A DNA stretch of 64,000 bases from Jejuia pallidilutea (GCF_002973595.1 NZ_PVEO01000001.1:62001-126000), one strand, 5' to 3'. Shown: positions 17,918 through 27,651, numbered from the stretch's first letter. Numbers and translations are program-made. Notes: generated from the letters alone by a model not told the origin.

Positions 17918-18985
17918 ATGGCACATAATATAAAACCAGGAGTGGCGACAGGAGATGAAGTACAAGCTATTTTTAATCATGCAAAAGCTAACGGATATGC
18001 ACTTCCTGCGGTTAACGTAATAGGGTCAGACACTATAAATGGTGTTTTAGAAACAGCAAGAGACTTAAATTCGCCTGTAATCATTCAGTTTTCTAACGGT
18101 GGTGCACAGTTTAATGCTGGAAAAGGATTAAGTAACGAAGGACAAAAAGCAGCTATAGCCGGCGCTGTTGCTGGCGCAAAACATGTACACACTTTAGCAG
18201 AAGCATATGGTGTTACCGTAATTTTACACACAGACCACTGTGCAAAAAAATTATTACCTTGGATTGATGGCTTACTAGACGCTAGTGAAGTACACTACAA
18301 AGAAACTGGTAAATCTTTATTTAGTTCGCATATGATAGATTTATCTGAAGAACCAATTGAAGAGAATATCGAAATCTGTAAAACATATTTAGAAAGAATG
18401 TCTAAAATGGACATGACTTTAGAAATAGAATTAGGTATTACAGGTGGTGAAGAAGATGGTGTTGACAATACTGATGTAGACGATTCTAAATTATACACAC
18501 AACCAGAAGAAGTTGCTTATGCCTACGAAGAATTAAGCAAAGTAAGCCATAGATTTACAATTGCTGCGGCTTTTGGTAACGTTCATGGGGTTTACAAACC
18601 AGGAAACGTAAAACTAACACCAAAAATCTTAAAAAATTCTCAAGAGTTTATCACCAAAAAATATGGTGTTGAAGAAAACCACATAGATTTTGTATTTCAT
18701 GGTGGTTCTGGTTCTACAGTAGAAGAAATTCGCGAAGGTATTAGCTATGGTGTAATAAAAATGAACATCGATACAGATTTACAATATGCTTTTATGAGTG
18801 GTATTAGAGATTATATGAATGATAAATCGGAATATTTAAAAGCTCAAATTGGAAATCCTGATGGTGACGATGTACCTAACAAAAAGTATTACGACCCAAG
18901 AGTTTGGTTACGCGAAGGTGAAAAAACATTTGTAGCAAGACTTAAGAAAGCATTTGAAGATTTAAACAATGTAAATACCTTATAA
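17918..18985 (+). CDS. fbaA: Class II fructose-bisphosphate aldolase
   Basis: The 355-aa zinc-dependent aldolase has the class II A-type motifs. These are HTDHC with Asp106 (catalytic) and His107 (zinc), the EIELGITGGEEDG segment at 169-181, and zinc ligands His223 (NVHGVYKPG) and His261 (FVFHGGSGS). The substrate loop NMDTD-like MNIDTDLQYA is present. It splits fructose-1,6-bisphosphate into dihydroxyacetone phosphate and glyceraldehyde-3-phosphate in glycolysis and runs in reverse for gluconeogenesis. It has its own promoter and a strong terminator, so it is probably monocistronic. Confidence 0.97.
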   Translation: MAHNIKPGVATGDEVQAIFNHAKANGYALPAVNVIGSDTINGVLETARDLNSPVIIQFSNGGAQFNAGKGLSNEGQKAAIAGAVAGAKHVHTLAEAYGVTVILHTDHCAKKLLPWIDGLLDASEVHYKETGKSLFSSHMIDLSEEPIEENIEICKTYLERMSKMDMTLEIELGITGGEEDGVDNTDVDDSKLYTQPEEVAYAYEELSKVSHRFTIAAAFGNVHGVYKPGNVKLTPKILKNSQEFITKKYGVEENHIDFVFHGGSGSTVEEIREGISYGVIKMNIDTDLQYAFMSGIRDYMNDKSEYLKAQIGNPDGDDVPNKKYYDPRVWLREGEKTFVARLKKAFEDLNNVNTL

Positions 18986-19016
18986 AATAAGGAAAATTTC
19001 TATAAATCTATATAAC

Positions 19017-19049
19017 AAAAAGGTTTAGCGTAAAGCTAAACCTTTTTTT
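19017..19049 (+). terminator. Rho-independent terminator after fbaA
   Basis: The stem AGGTTTAGC (19021-19029) pairs with GCTAAACCT (19035-19043) over a 5-nt loop, preceded by AAAA and followed by a run of Ts. It lies 31 bp after the fbaA stop. Confidence 0.9.
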
Positions 19050-19256
19050 GTATAATTTTGTAATACAGCGTTTTAAACAAAAAAACAAAACAAAACTATA
19101 ACACCATCCCTAAAAAAATAAAAAAAGGATTAGTTTTGTGCTTAAGTTTGTAATTGTAAGTTATAAAACTAAAATTTGCAGACTTTTTAAATTTCTAACG
19201 CTTGATATAAAGATACATTAATCTAAAAAATCGTTAGTCTAAAAATAGTTAATCAT

Positions 19257-20114
19257 ATGTCTTGGTTTAAAAGAAAAGATAAAGGAATACAAACAAAAAC
19301 TGAAGAGAAGAAAGATACCCCAAAAGGACTTTGGTATAAATCTCCAACAGGAAAAATTGTAGATACTAAAGAGTTAGAACAAAACTTTTATGTTAGTCCA
19401 GAAGATGGTTACCATGTTAGAATTGGCAGTAACGAGTACTTCGAAATTCTGTTTGATGATAATAAATATAAAGAGCTAGATGCCAAATTAGAGTCTAAAG
19501 ACCCTTTAAAGTTCGAGGATACTAAAAAATATCCAGACCGCTTAAAAGCAGCACAAGCTAAAACAAACCTTAAGGATGCCGTACGTACAGCCGTTGGTAA
19601 ATCTAAAGGCAAAGATTTAGTAGTAGCCTGTATGGACTTCGCGTTTATTGGTGGCTCTATGGGTAGTGTTGTAGGTGAAAAAATTGCACGTGCAGCCGAT
19701 TATTCATTAAAACATAACATTCCGTTAATGGTAATCTCTAAATCTGGAGGTGCTAGAATGATGGAAGCCGCTTTATCTTTAATGCAGTTAGCCAAAACAT
19801 CGGTTAAATTAGCACAATTAGCAGAAGCAAAAATACCATACATCTCTTTATGTACAGATCCAACTACAGGAGGAACTACTGCTTCTTTTGCCATGTTGGG
19901 CGATATCAATATTAGCGAACCAGGAGCTTTAATTGGTTTTGCAGGCCCACGTATAGTAAGAGACACCACAGGAAAAGAATTACCAGAAGGTTTTCAAACC
20001 TCAGAATTCTTATTGGAACATGGTTTCTTAGATTTTATTACACTAAGAAAAGACTTAAAAAATAAGGTAAACCAGTATATTGACTTAATACTAAATCAGC
20101 CATTAAGATCATAA
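19257..20114 (+). CDS. accD: Acetyl-CoA carboxylase carboxyltransferase subunit beta, zinc-ribbon cysteines absent
   Basis: The 285-aa protein has the AccD crotonase-fold core: [44 protein letters not shown] and the oxyanion region GFAGPRI. With AccA it transfers carboxyl from biotin to acetyl-CoA, making malonyl-CoA. The N-terminal ribbon that in most bacteria carries two CxxC pairs here reads WYKSPTGK (26-33) and VSPEDGYH (46-53). All four cysteines are replaced, so zinc cannot bind, yet the flanking GLW and HVRI are kept. I know this replacement from other Flavobacteriaceae, so the gene is probably functional. It is preceded by a 207-bp A-rich spacer with no clear promoter. Confidence 0.95.
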   Translation: MSWFKRKDKGIQTKTEEKKDTPKGLWYKSPTGKIVDTKELEQNFYVSPEDGYHVRIGSNEYFEILFDDNKYKELDAKLESKDPLKFEDTKKYPDRLKAAQAKTNLKDAVRTAVGKSKGKDLVVACMDFAFIGGSMGSVVGEKIARAADYSLKHNIPLMVISKSGGARMMEAALSLMQLAKTSVKLAQLAEAKIPYISLCTDPTTGGTTASFAMLGDINISEPGALIGFAGPRIVRDTTGKELPEGFQTSEFLLEHGFLDFITLRKDLKNKVNQYIDLILNQPLRS

Positions 20115-20125
20115 ATACTACTGGT

Positions 20126-21286
20126 TTATAAAGTAGTTTTCGAAACAGGGTCATCTACTAAGGTTACCCTGTTTTTTTTTGCAGCTTTAAAAAAGATAGA
20201 GAACTCGCTGCCTACGCCAACTTCGCTAACTACCTCTACCTTCCCACCCATAGATTCTATTTGGTTTTTTGTAATAAAAAGCCCTAAACCAATAGAGTCT
20301 CTATTTGTATGAAACGTTTTATACAGTTGAAACAATTTATCACCATATTTAACTAAATCTATACCCATGCCGTTATCGGCTATTTTAAAAACCACAAAAT
20401 CATTGTCTAAAGTAGCAGTTAATTCTATTTGCGGATCTCTATCGTCAGACCTATATTTTATGGCATTTGTTAAAAAATTAAGTATAATACTGTCTAAATA
20501 TGCAGGAATTGCTTTTACATAAATGCCATCATCAATATCATTAATTATTGTTGTATTTGTATTTCTTGCAACAGCAGTAACATTATAAGTAGCTTTTTCA
20601 ACATACTCATATAGGTTTAAGGTTACCAATTGTTTGGCGTCTACAGGTTTAATTTTTGCAACTTCGGTAAGATGGGATACTGTTTCCTCTAAAGTTTCAA
20701 TAGCTTTAGAAAGTAACACGAAGTTTTCATTTTCTTTTAACCAAGTAAATTCTTCTTCCAAAAAACCCTTTATTGTAGATAAATTTCCAGAATGCGACCG
20801 TAAGTTATGGGTAATAATATCTGCAAAGGAAGACAATCTATCATTTTGCTCCCTTACCACTCTTAGCATTAATTTAAGTTTATCTTGATTTAATTTGCGG
20901 CTAGTAATATCAGAAAATTGCCATATCATTTGGGTTGGCTTACCACTAATGGCCGATATGAGAGAAACCGATATTAAAAACCAAATAATAGAACCATCTT
21001 TATGAAAATACCGCTGCATTACACGATACCTATCTATCTTACCCTGCATTAAGCGTTCGTATTTAGTGGCATGCACGCCCAAATCATCCCTGAAAATGAT
21101 GTTTTCTATCTTCATATTATATAGCTCATGTTTGGTATATCCTAACATTTCGCACATGCTATTGTTTACCTTAATCCAATCGCCATCTAATGTTAAAATA
21201 GCAATACCATTGTAAGTATTATTGAATATTTTTTCAAGGGAATCGTAAGAATCTGGAAAACTATCTTTAGGAAAGAATGATTTCAT
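20126..21286 (-). CDS. PAS-domain sensor histidine kinase, soluble
   Basis: The 386-aa protein begins with one PAS domain (about 15-130: GIAILTLDGDWIKVNNSMCEMLGY, then the PAC part ending QFSDITSRK). A linker helix leads to a dimerisation domain whose H-box is ADIITHNLRSHSGN, with phospho-acceptor His160 followed by Asn instead of the usual Glu. The ATPase domain has the N-box LNFLTNAIKY (Asn272), G1 DNGMGID (302-308) and G2 GLGL (331-334). No membrane segment is present, so it senses a cytoplasmic signal. No response regulator is adjacent. It ends convergent to accD with an 11-bp gap and contains the accD terminator in its last codons. Confidence 0.88.
   Translation of the reverse strand: MKSFFPKDSFPDSYDSLEKIFNNTYNGIAILTLDGDWIKVNNSMCEMLGYTKHELYNMKIENIIFRDDLGVHATKYERLMQGKIDRYRVMQRYFHKDGSIIWFLISVSLISAISGKPTQMIWQFSDITSRKLNQDKLKLMLRVVREQNDRLSSFADIITHNLRSHSGNLSTIKGFLEEEFTWLKENENFVLLSKAIETLEETVSHLTEVAKIKPVDAKQLVTLNLYEYVEKATYNVTAVARNTNTTIINDIDDGIYVKAIPAYLDSIILNFLTNAIKYRSDDRDPQIELTATLDNDFVVFKIADNGMGIDLVKYGDKLFQLYKTFHTNRDSIGLGLFITKNQIESMGGKVEVVSEVGVGSEFSIFFKAAKKNRVTLVDDPVSKTTL
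20143..20180 (+). terminator. Rho-independent terminator of accD, inside the histidine-kinase gene
   Basis: AAACAGGGT (20143-20151) pairs with ACCCTGTTT (20166-20174) and nine to ten Ts follow on the plus strand. It lies 28 bp after the accD stop but within the last 15 or so codons of the opposite-strand kinase gene. Confidence 0.8.
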
Positions 21287-21405
21287 AAATGGGGGTGCTT
21301 AAAATTATATTTTTTTAGCGCCAATATAGCTACTTTAGGGAGGGCAACTTTTTAAAAATCAATGTAAAAGTTACATAAAAAAACAATTAAATACAAAAAA
21401 GATAC

Positions 21406-21413
21406 TATATTTG
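21406..21413 (+). promoter_or_regulatory. -7 promoter element for rpsO
   Basis: TATATTTG matches TAnnTTTG exactly and lies 55 bp before the rpsO ATG. No TTG is seen at the expected -33 position, so this is a partial call. Confidence 0.5.
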
Positions 21414-21468
21414 CCGCTTGAAAGAAAGACTTTCATAGTACATAACAATCATTTACAACAATATTAGC

Positions 21469-21738
21469 ATGTATTTAACAAAAGAAGCAAAAGAAGAAAT
21501 TTTCTCTAAGTACGGTAAAGGAAAAAACGATACTGGTACAGCAGAAGCACAAATTGCGTTATTTACGCACAGAATTAACCATTTAACCCAACACTTAAAG
21601 AACAATCAAAAAGATTATAATACAGAGCGTTCTTTGGTAAAACTGGTAGGTAAACGTCGTGCTTTATTAGATTACTTAACTAAAAAAGATATTTTAAGAT
21701 ATCGTGCCATAGTTAAAGAACTAGGATTAAGAAAATAA
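21469..21738 (+). CDS. rpsO: 30S ribosomal protein S15
   Basis: The 89-aa protein matches S15 along its full usual length. It has the conserved GTAEAQIALFTHRINHLTQH helix region (split here: TGTAEAQIA, FTHRINHLT), then LVGKRRALLDYL and the end YRAIVKELGLRK. S15 binds the central domain of 16S rRNA and bridges the subunits. The gene is followed by a strong terminator and then pnp, the classical rpsO-pnp order. Confidence 0.98.
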   Translation: MYLTKEAKEEIFSKYGKGKNDTGTAEAQIALFTHRINHLTQHLKNNQKDYNTERSLVKLVGKRRALLDYLTKKDILRYRAIVKELGLRK

Positions 21739-21744
21739 AAAAAC

Positions 21745-21778
21745 AAAAGAGGCTTGCATAGGTAAGCCTCTTTTTTTT
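21745..21778 (+). terminator. Rho-independent terminator between rpsO and pnp
   Basis: AAAAGAGGCTT (21745-21755) pairs with AAGCCTCTTTT (21764-21774) and a T tract continues to 21778. It should end most rpsO messages, so pnp needs its own promoter (see 21966-21995). Confidence 0.92.
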
Positions 21779-21882
21779 AATTTGTATAAAGTTTAAGGGT
21801 ATTATACAATATAACATATAAAGTAGCCCAAAAACACAACTCTAGCGTAGGAGTTTAAACCGCGTATTAGAAGAAGCAAAAT

Positions 21883-21899
21883 CCTGAAACGATTTCAGG
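21883..21899. repeat. Short perfect hairpin in the rpsO-pnp spacer
   Basis: CCTGAAA-CGA-TTTCAGG forms a 7-bp stem with a 3-nt loop. No T run follows. Its shape resembles the REP-like hairpins elsewhere in the window. The predicted pnp promoter lies downstream, so it would be transcribed only in read-through from rpsO. Confidence 0.6.
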
Positions 21900-21965
21900 G
21901 CTATCGGTTTTTCATTGGTCGAGACTTTACAGTCACACACAACAACTACACACAACACAACGACC

Positions 21966-21995
21966 ATTGTTTAATATGATTTGGGTATACTTTTG
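21966..21995 (+). promoter_or_regulatory. Promoter of pnp
   Basis: ATTG at 21966-21969 and the -7 element TACTTTTG at 21988-21995 are separated by 18 bp. The pnp ATG is 23 bp past the -7 element, leaving a leader of roughly 15 nt. Confidence 0.55.
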
Positions 21996-22017
21996 CCTAA
22001 ATTAGAAGAAAAAATTT

Positions 22018-24285
22018 ATGATTCCACAAACATTTAAAGAGGTTATAGACCTTGGTGACGGTAGAGAAATTTCTATTGAAACCGGAAAATTAGCAAAACA
22101 GGCGCATGGCTCTGTTGTTGTAAAATCTGGAAAATGTATGCTTTTGTGTACAGTTGTTTCTAATTACCATGCTGCAGATGTCGATTTTTTACCTTTAACG
22201 GTAGATTATAGGGAAAAATTTGCAGCAGCGGGAAGATACCCTGGCGGTTTCTTTAAAAGAGAGGCGAGACCGAGTGATGGTGAGGTATTAACTATGCGTT
22301 TAGTAGACCGTGTTTTGCGTCCGTTATTCCCAAAAGATTACCATGCTGAAACTCAGGTAATGATTCAATTAATGTCTCATGACGATAACGTTATGCCCGA
22401 TGCTATGGCTGGTTTAGCTGCCTCTGCAGCCATTCAGCTATCCGACATTCCTTTTGAAACACCAATCTCAGAAGTTCGTGTTGGGCGTCTTAACGGCGAG
22501 TTTATCATTAACCCTACACAGGCACAATTATTAGAATGCGATATCGACATGATGGTTGGTGCTTCCGCAGACTCTGTAATGATGGTTGAAGGTGAAATGG
22601 ATGAGATTTCTGAAGAAGAAATGGCCGATGCTATTAAATTTGCTCACGATGCCATTAAAGAGCAATGTGCTGCACAGGTAAAGTTAGCTGAAGCTTTTGG
22701 AAAAAAAGAAGTACGCGAGTATGAGCCTGAAGCTGAAGATGAAGATTTAGCAAAAAAAATACACGATATGGTTTACGATAAAACGTATGCCATCGCAAAA
22801 GCTGGTTCTGCAAAACACGAAAGAGGCGAAGCGTTTAGTAAAATAAAAGAAGAGGTATTTGAATCTTTTTCTGAAGAAGAGCAAGAGGAATTAGGTAAAC
22901 TAATTCATAAGTACGTAGCAAAAGCGCAAAAATCGGCCATTAGAAACTTAACCCTAGATGAAGGTTTACGTTTAGATGGTAGGAAAACAAACGAAATTAG
23001 ACCAATTTGGTGTGAGATTGATTACTTACCATCTACACACGGATCATCTATTTTTACACGTGGAGAAACACAAGCATTGGCTACGGTTACCTTAGGAACT
23101 TCTCGTGAAGCCAACCAAATAGATATGCCATCTTTTGAAGGTGAAGAACGCTTTTATTTACATTATAACTTCCCTCCTTTTTCAACTGGAGAAGCAAGAC
23201 CTATACGTGGTACATCGCGTCGTGAGATAGGACATGGTAATTTAGCGCAACGTGCCTTAAAAGGTATGGTGCCAGAAGATTGCCCTTACACAGTAAGAGT
23301 TGTATCTGAGATTTTAGAATCTAACGGTTCTTCATCAATGGCTACAGTTTGTGCTGGTACTATGGCGATGATGGATGCCGGTGTACAACTTAAAAAACCT
23401 GTTTCCGGTATTGCAATGGGATTAATTACCGATGTTGAATCTGGAAAATATGCTGTATTGTCTGATATTTTAGGTGATGAAGATCACTTAGGAGATATGG
23501 ACTTTAAAGTTACCGGTACTGCCGATGGTATTACAGCTTGCCAAATGGATATTAAGGTAAAAGGATTATCATATGAAATTCTAGTAAATGCTTTAAAACA
23601 AGCTCGTGAAGGTCGTTTACATATTTTAGATAAAATTACCGAAACTATAGCAACACCAAATCCAGAAGTTAAAGATCATGCACCTACAATGGTTACAAGA
23701 CGTATACCTAATGAGTTTATTGGTGCGTTAATTGGTCCTGGTGGTAAAGTAATTCAAGAATTACAAAAAGAAACCGAAACCACTATCGTTATCAATGAAG
23801 ATCCTGTTACAGAAGAAGGTATAGTTGAAGTTTTAGGCGTTGGCAGCAAAGGTATAGATGCTGTAATGGCAAAAATAGATGCCTTAATGTTTAAACCAGA
23901 AGTTGGTAGCGTTTACGAAGTAAAAGTAATTAAAATGCTAGATTTTGGTGCTGTGGTTGAATATACAGAAGCACCAGGAAACGAAGTATTATTACACGTA
24001 AGCGAACTAGCTTGGGAACGTACTGAGAATGTAAGTGATGTAGTTAATATGGGCGATGTTTTTGATGTGAAGTATTTTGGGATAGACCCAAGAACACGCA
24101 AGGAAAAAGTATCTCGTAAGGCTATTTTACCAAAACCAGAAGGTTTTAAAGAAAGACCGCCAAGAGATAACAACAGAGGTGGTGGACGTGATAATCGCGG
24201 TAGAGACAATCGTGGACGTGATAATCGCAACCGCGATAACCGTAGAGATGATAGAAAACCTAGAGAAGACAAAAACGAGGATTAA
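22018..24285 (+). CDS. pnp: Polyribonucleotide nucleotidyltransferase (PNPase)
   Basis: The 755-aa protein has two RNase PH domains joined by a helical linker. They are followed by a KH domain ([18 protein letters not shown], about 560-610), an S1 domain ([20 protein letters not shown], about 625-690), and a C-terminal tail from about residue 715 made of RDNRG-like repeats. PNPase degrades RNA 3' to 5' with phosphate and forms a trimeric ring. The core matches the family at full length; the basic Arg/Asn/Gly tail is an extra of roughly 40 residues that probably adds RNA or protein contacts. The tail ends in an acidic KNED. Confidence 0.97.
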   Translation: MIPQTFKEVIDLGDGREISIETGKLAKQAHGSVVVKSGKCMLLCTVVSNYHAADVDFLPLTVDYREKFAAAGRYPGGFFKREARPSDGEVLTMRLVDRVLRPLFPKDYHAETQVMIQLMSHDDNVMPDAMAGLAASAAIQLSDIPFETPISEVRVGRLNGEFIINPTQAQLLECDIDMMVGASADSVMMVEGEMDEISEEEMADAIKFAHDAIKEQCAAQVKLAEAFGKKEVREYEPEAEDEDLAKKIHDMVYDKTYAIAKAGSAKHERGEAFSKIKEEVFESFSEEEQEELGKLIHKYVAKAQKSAIRNLTLDEGLRLDGRKTNEIRPIWCEIDYLPSTHGSSIFTRGETQALATVTLGTSREANQIDMPSFEGEERFYLHYNFPPFSTGEARPIRGTSRREIGHGNLAQRALKGMVPEDCPYTVRVVSEILESNGSSSMATVCAGTMAMMDAGVQLKKPVSGIAMGLITDVESGKYAVLSDILGDEDHLGDMDFKVTGTADGITACQMDIKVKGLSYEILVNALKQAREGRLHILDKITETIATPNPEVKDHAPTMVTRRIPNEFIGALIGPGGKVIQELQKETETTIVINEDPVTEEGIVEVLGVGSKGIDAVMAKIDALMFKPEVGSVYEVKVIKMLDFGAVVEYTEAPGNEVLLHVSELAWERTENVSDVVNMGDVFDVKYFGIDPRTRKEKVSRKAILPKPEGFKERPPRDNNRGGGRDNRGRDNRGRDNRNRDNRRDDRKPREDKNED

Positions 24286-24311
24286 TTCTCTTTTTTTAAA
24301 CTCATGTAAAC

Positions 24312-24348
24312 AACCCTAAATGGAACTATCCATTTAGGGTTTCTTTTT
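24312..24348 (+). terminator. Rho-independent terminator after pnp
   Basis: A perfect 12-bp stem, AACCCTAAATGG (24312-24323) with CCATTTAGGGTT (24330-24341), has a 6-nt loop and is followed by TCTTTTT. It lies 26 bp after the pnp stop. Confidence 0.92.
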
Positions 24349-24461
24349 ACGATAATATTTCAGAAAAAAATTAAGTCTTAAATAAATATTAAAAAACATC
24401 TAAATAAAATTTTGCCACGTACATCTACCTAACAGCAAACAATTAAAACACTAAAAGATTT

Positions 24462-25880
24462 ATGGCAACCAGAAATAGTTTCAGTAAAATTAAATTAATG
24501 ATAAAGAAACTTAAAAGCACCTTAAATGCTTTTTTATACACTAAAGAAACTGGTGAAATCTCTCAAAATAGCATTACCTCCATAAGTACATTTTTAATAA
24601 TAGGTATTGGCATTTACTTTTTTTCTGTATTTCATAACGATTTTGAACAGTTTAATGCTAAACGCTTAAGCACCACACTTGGTTTAACTTTTGCAATTAT
24701 GGCGCTAAGTGTAATGGTTTACAAAGCATTACTTTTTATATATATGCTTTACAACTTTTTTAAATATAAACCAATAGCCTCTGTAACCGATGAGGAATTA
24801 CCAACATGTACGGTTATTGTACCTGCATACAACGAAGGCAAACAAGTATGGGACACACTAATGAGCTTAGAAAAAAGTAATTATCCAAAAAACAAATTAC
24901 AATTATTAGCCATAGACGATGGCAGTTTAGATGATACATGGAACTGGATACTGGATGCAAAACATAAATTAGGCGATAGATTAGAGGTTTTTAAACAGCC
25001 AGAAAACAAAGGTAAACGCCATGCGCTATACCGTGGTTTTAATATTGGCACAGGAGAAATATTTGTTACCGTAGATAGCGATTCTATAGTAAATAGCGAC
25101 ACCATTAGGCATTTGGTAAGTCCGTTTGTAAAGCATAAAAACTGTGGTGCTGTTGCTGGAAACATTCGTGTTTTAAATAAGAAAGCAATACTTCCAAAAA
25201 TGCTAGACGTTAGTTTTGTATTAAGCTTTGAATTTGTTCGATCGGCAGAAAGTAATTTAAATTCTGTACTTTGTACACCAGGGGCTTTAGCAGCGTATCG
25301 TAGTACGGCAGTACATAAATGCTTGCCAGAGTGGATTAACCAAAAATTTATGGGGCAACCCTCGGATATTGGTGAAGACAGAGCTATGACTAATATGATT
25401 TTAAAACAAGGAAAACATGTGTTGTTCCAAAAAAATGCTGTAGCCTATACTAATGTTCCCGAAGAATATCCAGGGCTGTATAAAATGTTTATTAGATGGG
25501 GACGCAGTAATGTTCGCGAAAATCTAGAAATGGCTAAATATGTATTTACAAATTTTAGAAAAGGATCTAAGTTTGGTACACGCCTTTTGTTTATCAGTCA
25601 ATTTTCTAAAATAATCATGAGTTTTCCATTATTGGTTTTTATGCTGTTTTTTGTTTTAGTACACCCACTACTATTTTTAGGTTCAACATTGGTTACTATT
25701 TTAGTTTTTTCAACATTCTCTGTACTGTTCTTTGCGCATCGTTATAAATCATTAGAAGCATTTTGGGCTTATTCGTATAGTATTCTATACACGTTTGGTC
25801 TATTTTGGATTACACCGTATGCCATAGCAACAGCAAGTAGAAGAGGTTGGTTAACAAGAGGCTTACCAGAGAAAAAATAG
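24462..25880 (+). CDS. Processive family 2 glycosyltransferase, membrane-bound
   Basis: The 472-aa protein has two N-terminal hydrophobic spans (about 40-57 and 73-97), a GT2 catalytic domain and two to three C-terminal spans (about 370-460). Catalytic-domain motifs are TVIVPAYNEG at 117-126, IDDGS (151-155), the DxD-like DSDS (205-208), GEDR (304-307) and FIRWGRS (343-349) in place of QxxRW. This layout is that of hyaluronan, chitin-oligosaccharide and poly-N-acetylglucosamine synthases, which polymerise a UDP-sugar and push the chain across the membrane. No other polysaccharide genes lie nearby, so the product is unknown. It sits between the pnp terminator and a conserved unknown gene. Confidence 0.85.
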   Translation: MATRNSFSKIKLMIKKLKSTLNAFLYTKETGEISQNSITSISTFLIIGIGIYFFSVFHNDFEQFNAKRLSTTLGLTFAIMALSVMVYKALLFIYMLYNFFKYKPIASVTDEELPTCTVIVPAYNEGKQVWDTLMSLEKSNYPKNKLQLLAIDDGSLDDTWNWILDAKHKLGDRLEVFKQPENKGKRHALYRGFNIGTGEIFVTVDSDSIVNSDTIRHLVSPFVKHKNCGAVAGNIRVLNKKAILPKMLDVSFVLSFEFVRSAESNLNSVLCTPGALAAYRSTAVHKCLPEWINQKFMGQPSDIGEDRAMTNMILKQGKHVLFQKNAVAYTNVPEEYPGLYKMFIRWGRSNVRENLEMAKYVFTNFRKGSKFGTRLLFISQFSKIIMSFPLLVFMLFFVLVHPLLFLGSTLVTILVFSTFSVLFFAHRYKSLEAFWAYSYSILYTFGLFWITPYAIATASRRGWLTRGLPEKK

Positions 25881-26058
25881 ACACATTATAAGTGCCATAT
25901 AAATTTAAATTAGGAGCTAACTCCTTAAAGTGAACAAAGTTGTATAAGACCTTTTTGTAACCTTTTTTATTCCATAAAAACGTTAAACCTTGTTAAAAAC
26001 TTGATTTTCTCATATTAACCTGTATATTAAGAGTTTAATCTTTTAAATACATGGTGAT

Positions 26059-26433
26059 ATGATTTACAGCGACAAAGAAAAGTACTCAAGCATTTTAGAA
26101 AATTCTATTGATTATTTGGAAAACCGTGGCTTTGAAAACCTTAAAGCTGATATTGATGGTTACGAAACACCTAAATCTTACACAAAAAAAGGAAGTGATA
26201 TTGCCGTAACCCCCGATATTGTTGCCACTAAAGAGGGTAGGAAATATTTCTTCGATATTAGTTTAAAGTCAGAAAAACCAAAACTTTTAAAATCTAAATG
26301 GCTTTTTTTAAATGCGCTTAGCAACCTAAAATCACACAGATTTAAATTAATTACTACTAGAGGCCATATACAGTTTTCTAAAGACATGCTAGAGGATATT
26401 AACTTGAGTGATAAAAAACTAATTCGTATATAA
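26059..26433 (+). CDS. Conserved hypothetical protein, possible nuclease-like fold
   Basis: This 124-aa soluble protein is not assignable to a named family. It has an N-terminal helix pair, a PDIVATKEGRKYFFDISLK stretch at 52-70 and a C-terminal LITTRGH strand. The order PD...FD-x-S-x-K faintly recalls PD-(D/E)XK enzymes, but the second acidic residue and lysine are spaced one residue pair too far for the canonical motif, so this is only a guess. I believe close relatives are common in Flavobacteriaceae. The ATG at 26059 is preferred because the nearby ATG at 26051 stops after two codons. It precedes rpoD on the same strand. Confidence 0.6.
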   Translation: MIYSDKEKYSSILENSIDYLENRGFENLKADIDGYETPKSYTKKGSDIAVTPDIVATKEGRKYFFDISLKSEKPKLLKSKWLFLNALSNLKSHRFKLITTRGHIQFSKDMLEDINLSDKKLIRI

Positions 26434-26548
26434 TTTTTAGTAGTTTATCTAATTCAGTGTAACATCAAACCCCAGAAAACAATTGATTTTGTGACTTTTA
26501 CATAATTTTAGTGTCTTATTTTTAAAAGTACCTTAAAATATTTTAAGC

Positions 26549-26565
26549 CTTTTTGTAACAAAAAG
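26549..26565. repeat. Perfect palindrome upstream of rpoD
   Basis: CTTTTTGT-A-ACAAAAAG is an 8-bp dyad around one central base, 65 bp before the rpoD start. The left half resembles a CCTTTTTGTAACC stretch at about 25950. It could be an operator or part of the promoter region; no factor can be named. Confidence 0.45.
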
Positions 26566-26630
26566 TGATGTTTATACGTATAACTATTGAGTGCCCTATA
26601 AATTCACAATTAAATTACAGAAAACATTAG

Positions 26631-27494
26631 ATGAGACAACTTAAAATTACGAAGCAGGTTACTAACAGAGAAACCGCTTCGTTAGATAAATATCTACAGG
26701 AAATTGGTAAGGTAGATTTAATTACAGCCGATGAAGAAGTTGAGTTAGCACAACGTATTAAAGCTGGCGACCAAATAGCTTTAGAAAAGTTAACAAAAGC
26801 TAACTTGCGTTTTGTTGTATCTGTAGCAAAACAATACCAAAACCAAGGATTAACATTACCAGATTTAATTAACGAAGGTAACTTAGGCTTAATTAAAGCT
26901 GCGCAACGTTTTGATGAAACACGTGGTTTTAAATTTATATCTTATGCTGTTTGGTGGATTCGTCAATCGATATTACAAGCTCTAGCTGAACAGTCTCGTA
27001 TTGTACGTTTACCTCTAAATAAAATTGGTTCTATTAACAAGATTAATAAAACATTTGCTTTTTTAGAGCAAAGTCATGAGCGCCCGCCTTCTGCCGAAGA
27101 AATCGCAAAAGAGTTGGATATGACCATTAACGATGTTAAAGAGTCTATGAAAAACTCTGGTCGCCATGTAAGTATGGATGCACCTTTGGTTGAAGGAGAA
27201 GATTCCAACCTATACGACGTTTTAAACTCAGGTGAATCGCCAAATCCTGACAAGGAATTATTGCACGAATCTTTACGCACAGAAATAGAACGTGCCTTAG
27301 AAACCTTAACACCTCGTGAAGCTGATGTTATTCGCTTATACTTTGGTTTAGGAAACCAGCACCCAATGACTTTAGAAGAAATTGGTGAAACGTTCGACTT
27401 AACCCGTGAGCGTGTAAGACAAATAAAAGAAAAAGCTATTCGTAGATTAAAACATACATCTAGAAGTAAAATATTAAAAACATATTTAGGTTAG
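26631..27494 (+). CDS. rpoD: Primary RNA polymerase sigma factor, short Bacteroidota type
   Basis: The 287-aa protein has region 1.2 ([12 protein letters not shown]), region 2 with the core-binding [12 protein letters not shown] and [13 protein letters not shown], and the -10 recognition segment [17 protein letters not shown]. Region 3 follows, then region 4.2 with the helix-turn-helix [23 protein letters not shown]. Region 1.1 and the non-conserved insert of E. coli RpoD are absent, as is normal for the primary sigma (sigma-ABfr type) of Bacteroidota. This sigma recognises the TTG / TAnnTTTG promoters seen throughout the window. It is followed by two terminators in tandem. Confidence 0.96.
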   Translation: MRQLKITKQVTNRETASLDKYLQEIGKVDLITADEEVELAQRIKAGDQIALEKLTKANLRFVVSVAKQYQNQGLTLPDLINEGNLGLIKAAQRFDETRGFKFISYAVWWIRQSILQALAEQSRIVRLPLNKIGSINKINKTFAFLEQSHERPPSAEEIAKELDMTINDVKESMKNSGRHVSMDAPLVEGEDSNLYDVLNSGESPNPDKELLHESLRTEIERALETLTPREADVIRLYFGLGNQHPMTLEEIGETFDLTRERVRQIKEKAIRRLKHTSRSKILKTYLG

Positions 27495-27528
27495 TAACGC
27501 TAAGGTGTTACGACTAAATTAAGGCAAC

Positions 27529-27556
27529 AACAGTTACACATAACTGTTCGTTTTTT
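27529..27556 (+). terminator. First of two tandem terminators after rpoD
   Basis: AACAGTTA (27529-27536) pairs with TAACTGTT (27541-27548) over CACA, and after CG a run of six Ts follows. It begins 35 bp after the rpoD stop. Confidence 0.7.
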
Positions 27557-27568
27557 GATTGATGAAAG

Positions 27569-27600
27569 AACCCGCGGCTGATTACCGCGGGTTTATTTTC
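27569..27600 (+). terminator. Second, GC-rich terminator after rpoD
   Basis: AACCCGCGG (27569-27577) pairs with CCGCGGGTT (27585-27593) over a 7-nt loop and is followed by TATTTTC. It is the most GC-rich stem in this part of the window and lies between rpoD and the BLUF gene. Confidence 0.85.
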
Positions 27601-27651
27601 GGCATTATCTAGATAATTTCCTCTAAAACAAATACTTGAAAAAAAGAGTTT

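Noticed and set aside
23913-24272. 119-codon minus-strand frame opposite the pnp tail
   Set aside because: Leu/Ser/Arg repeats mirror the RDNRG-encoding repeat on the other strand; not a gene.
26047-26062. ATG at 26051 as the start of the 124-aa hypothetical protein gene
   Set aside because: It is followed by a stop after two codons and is out of frame with the gene.
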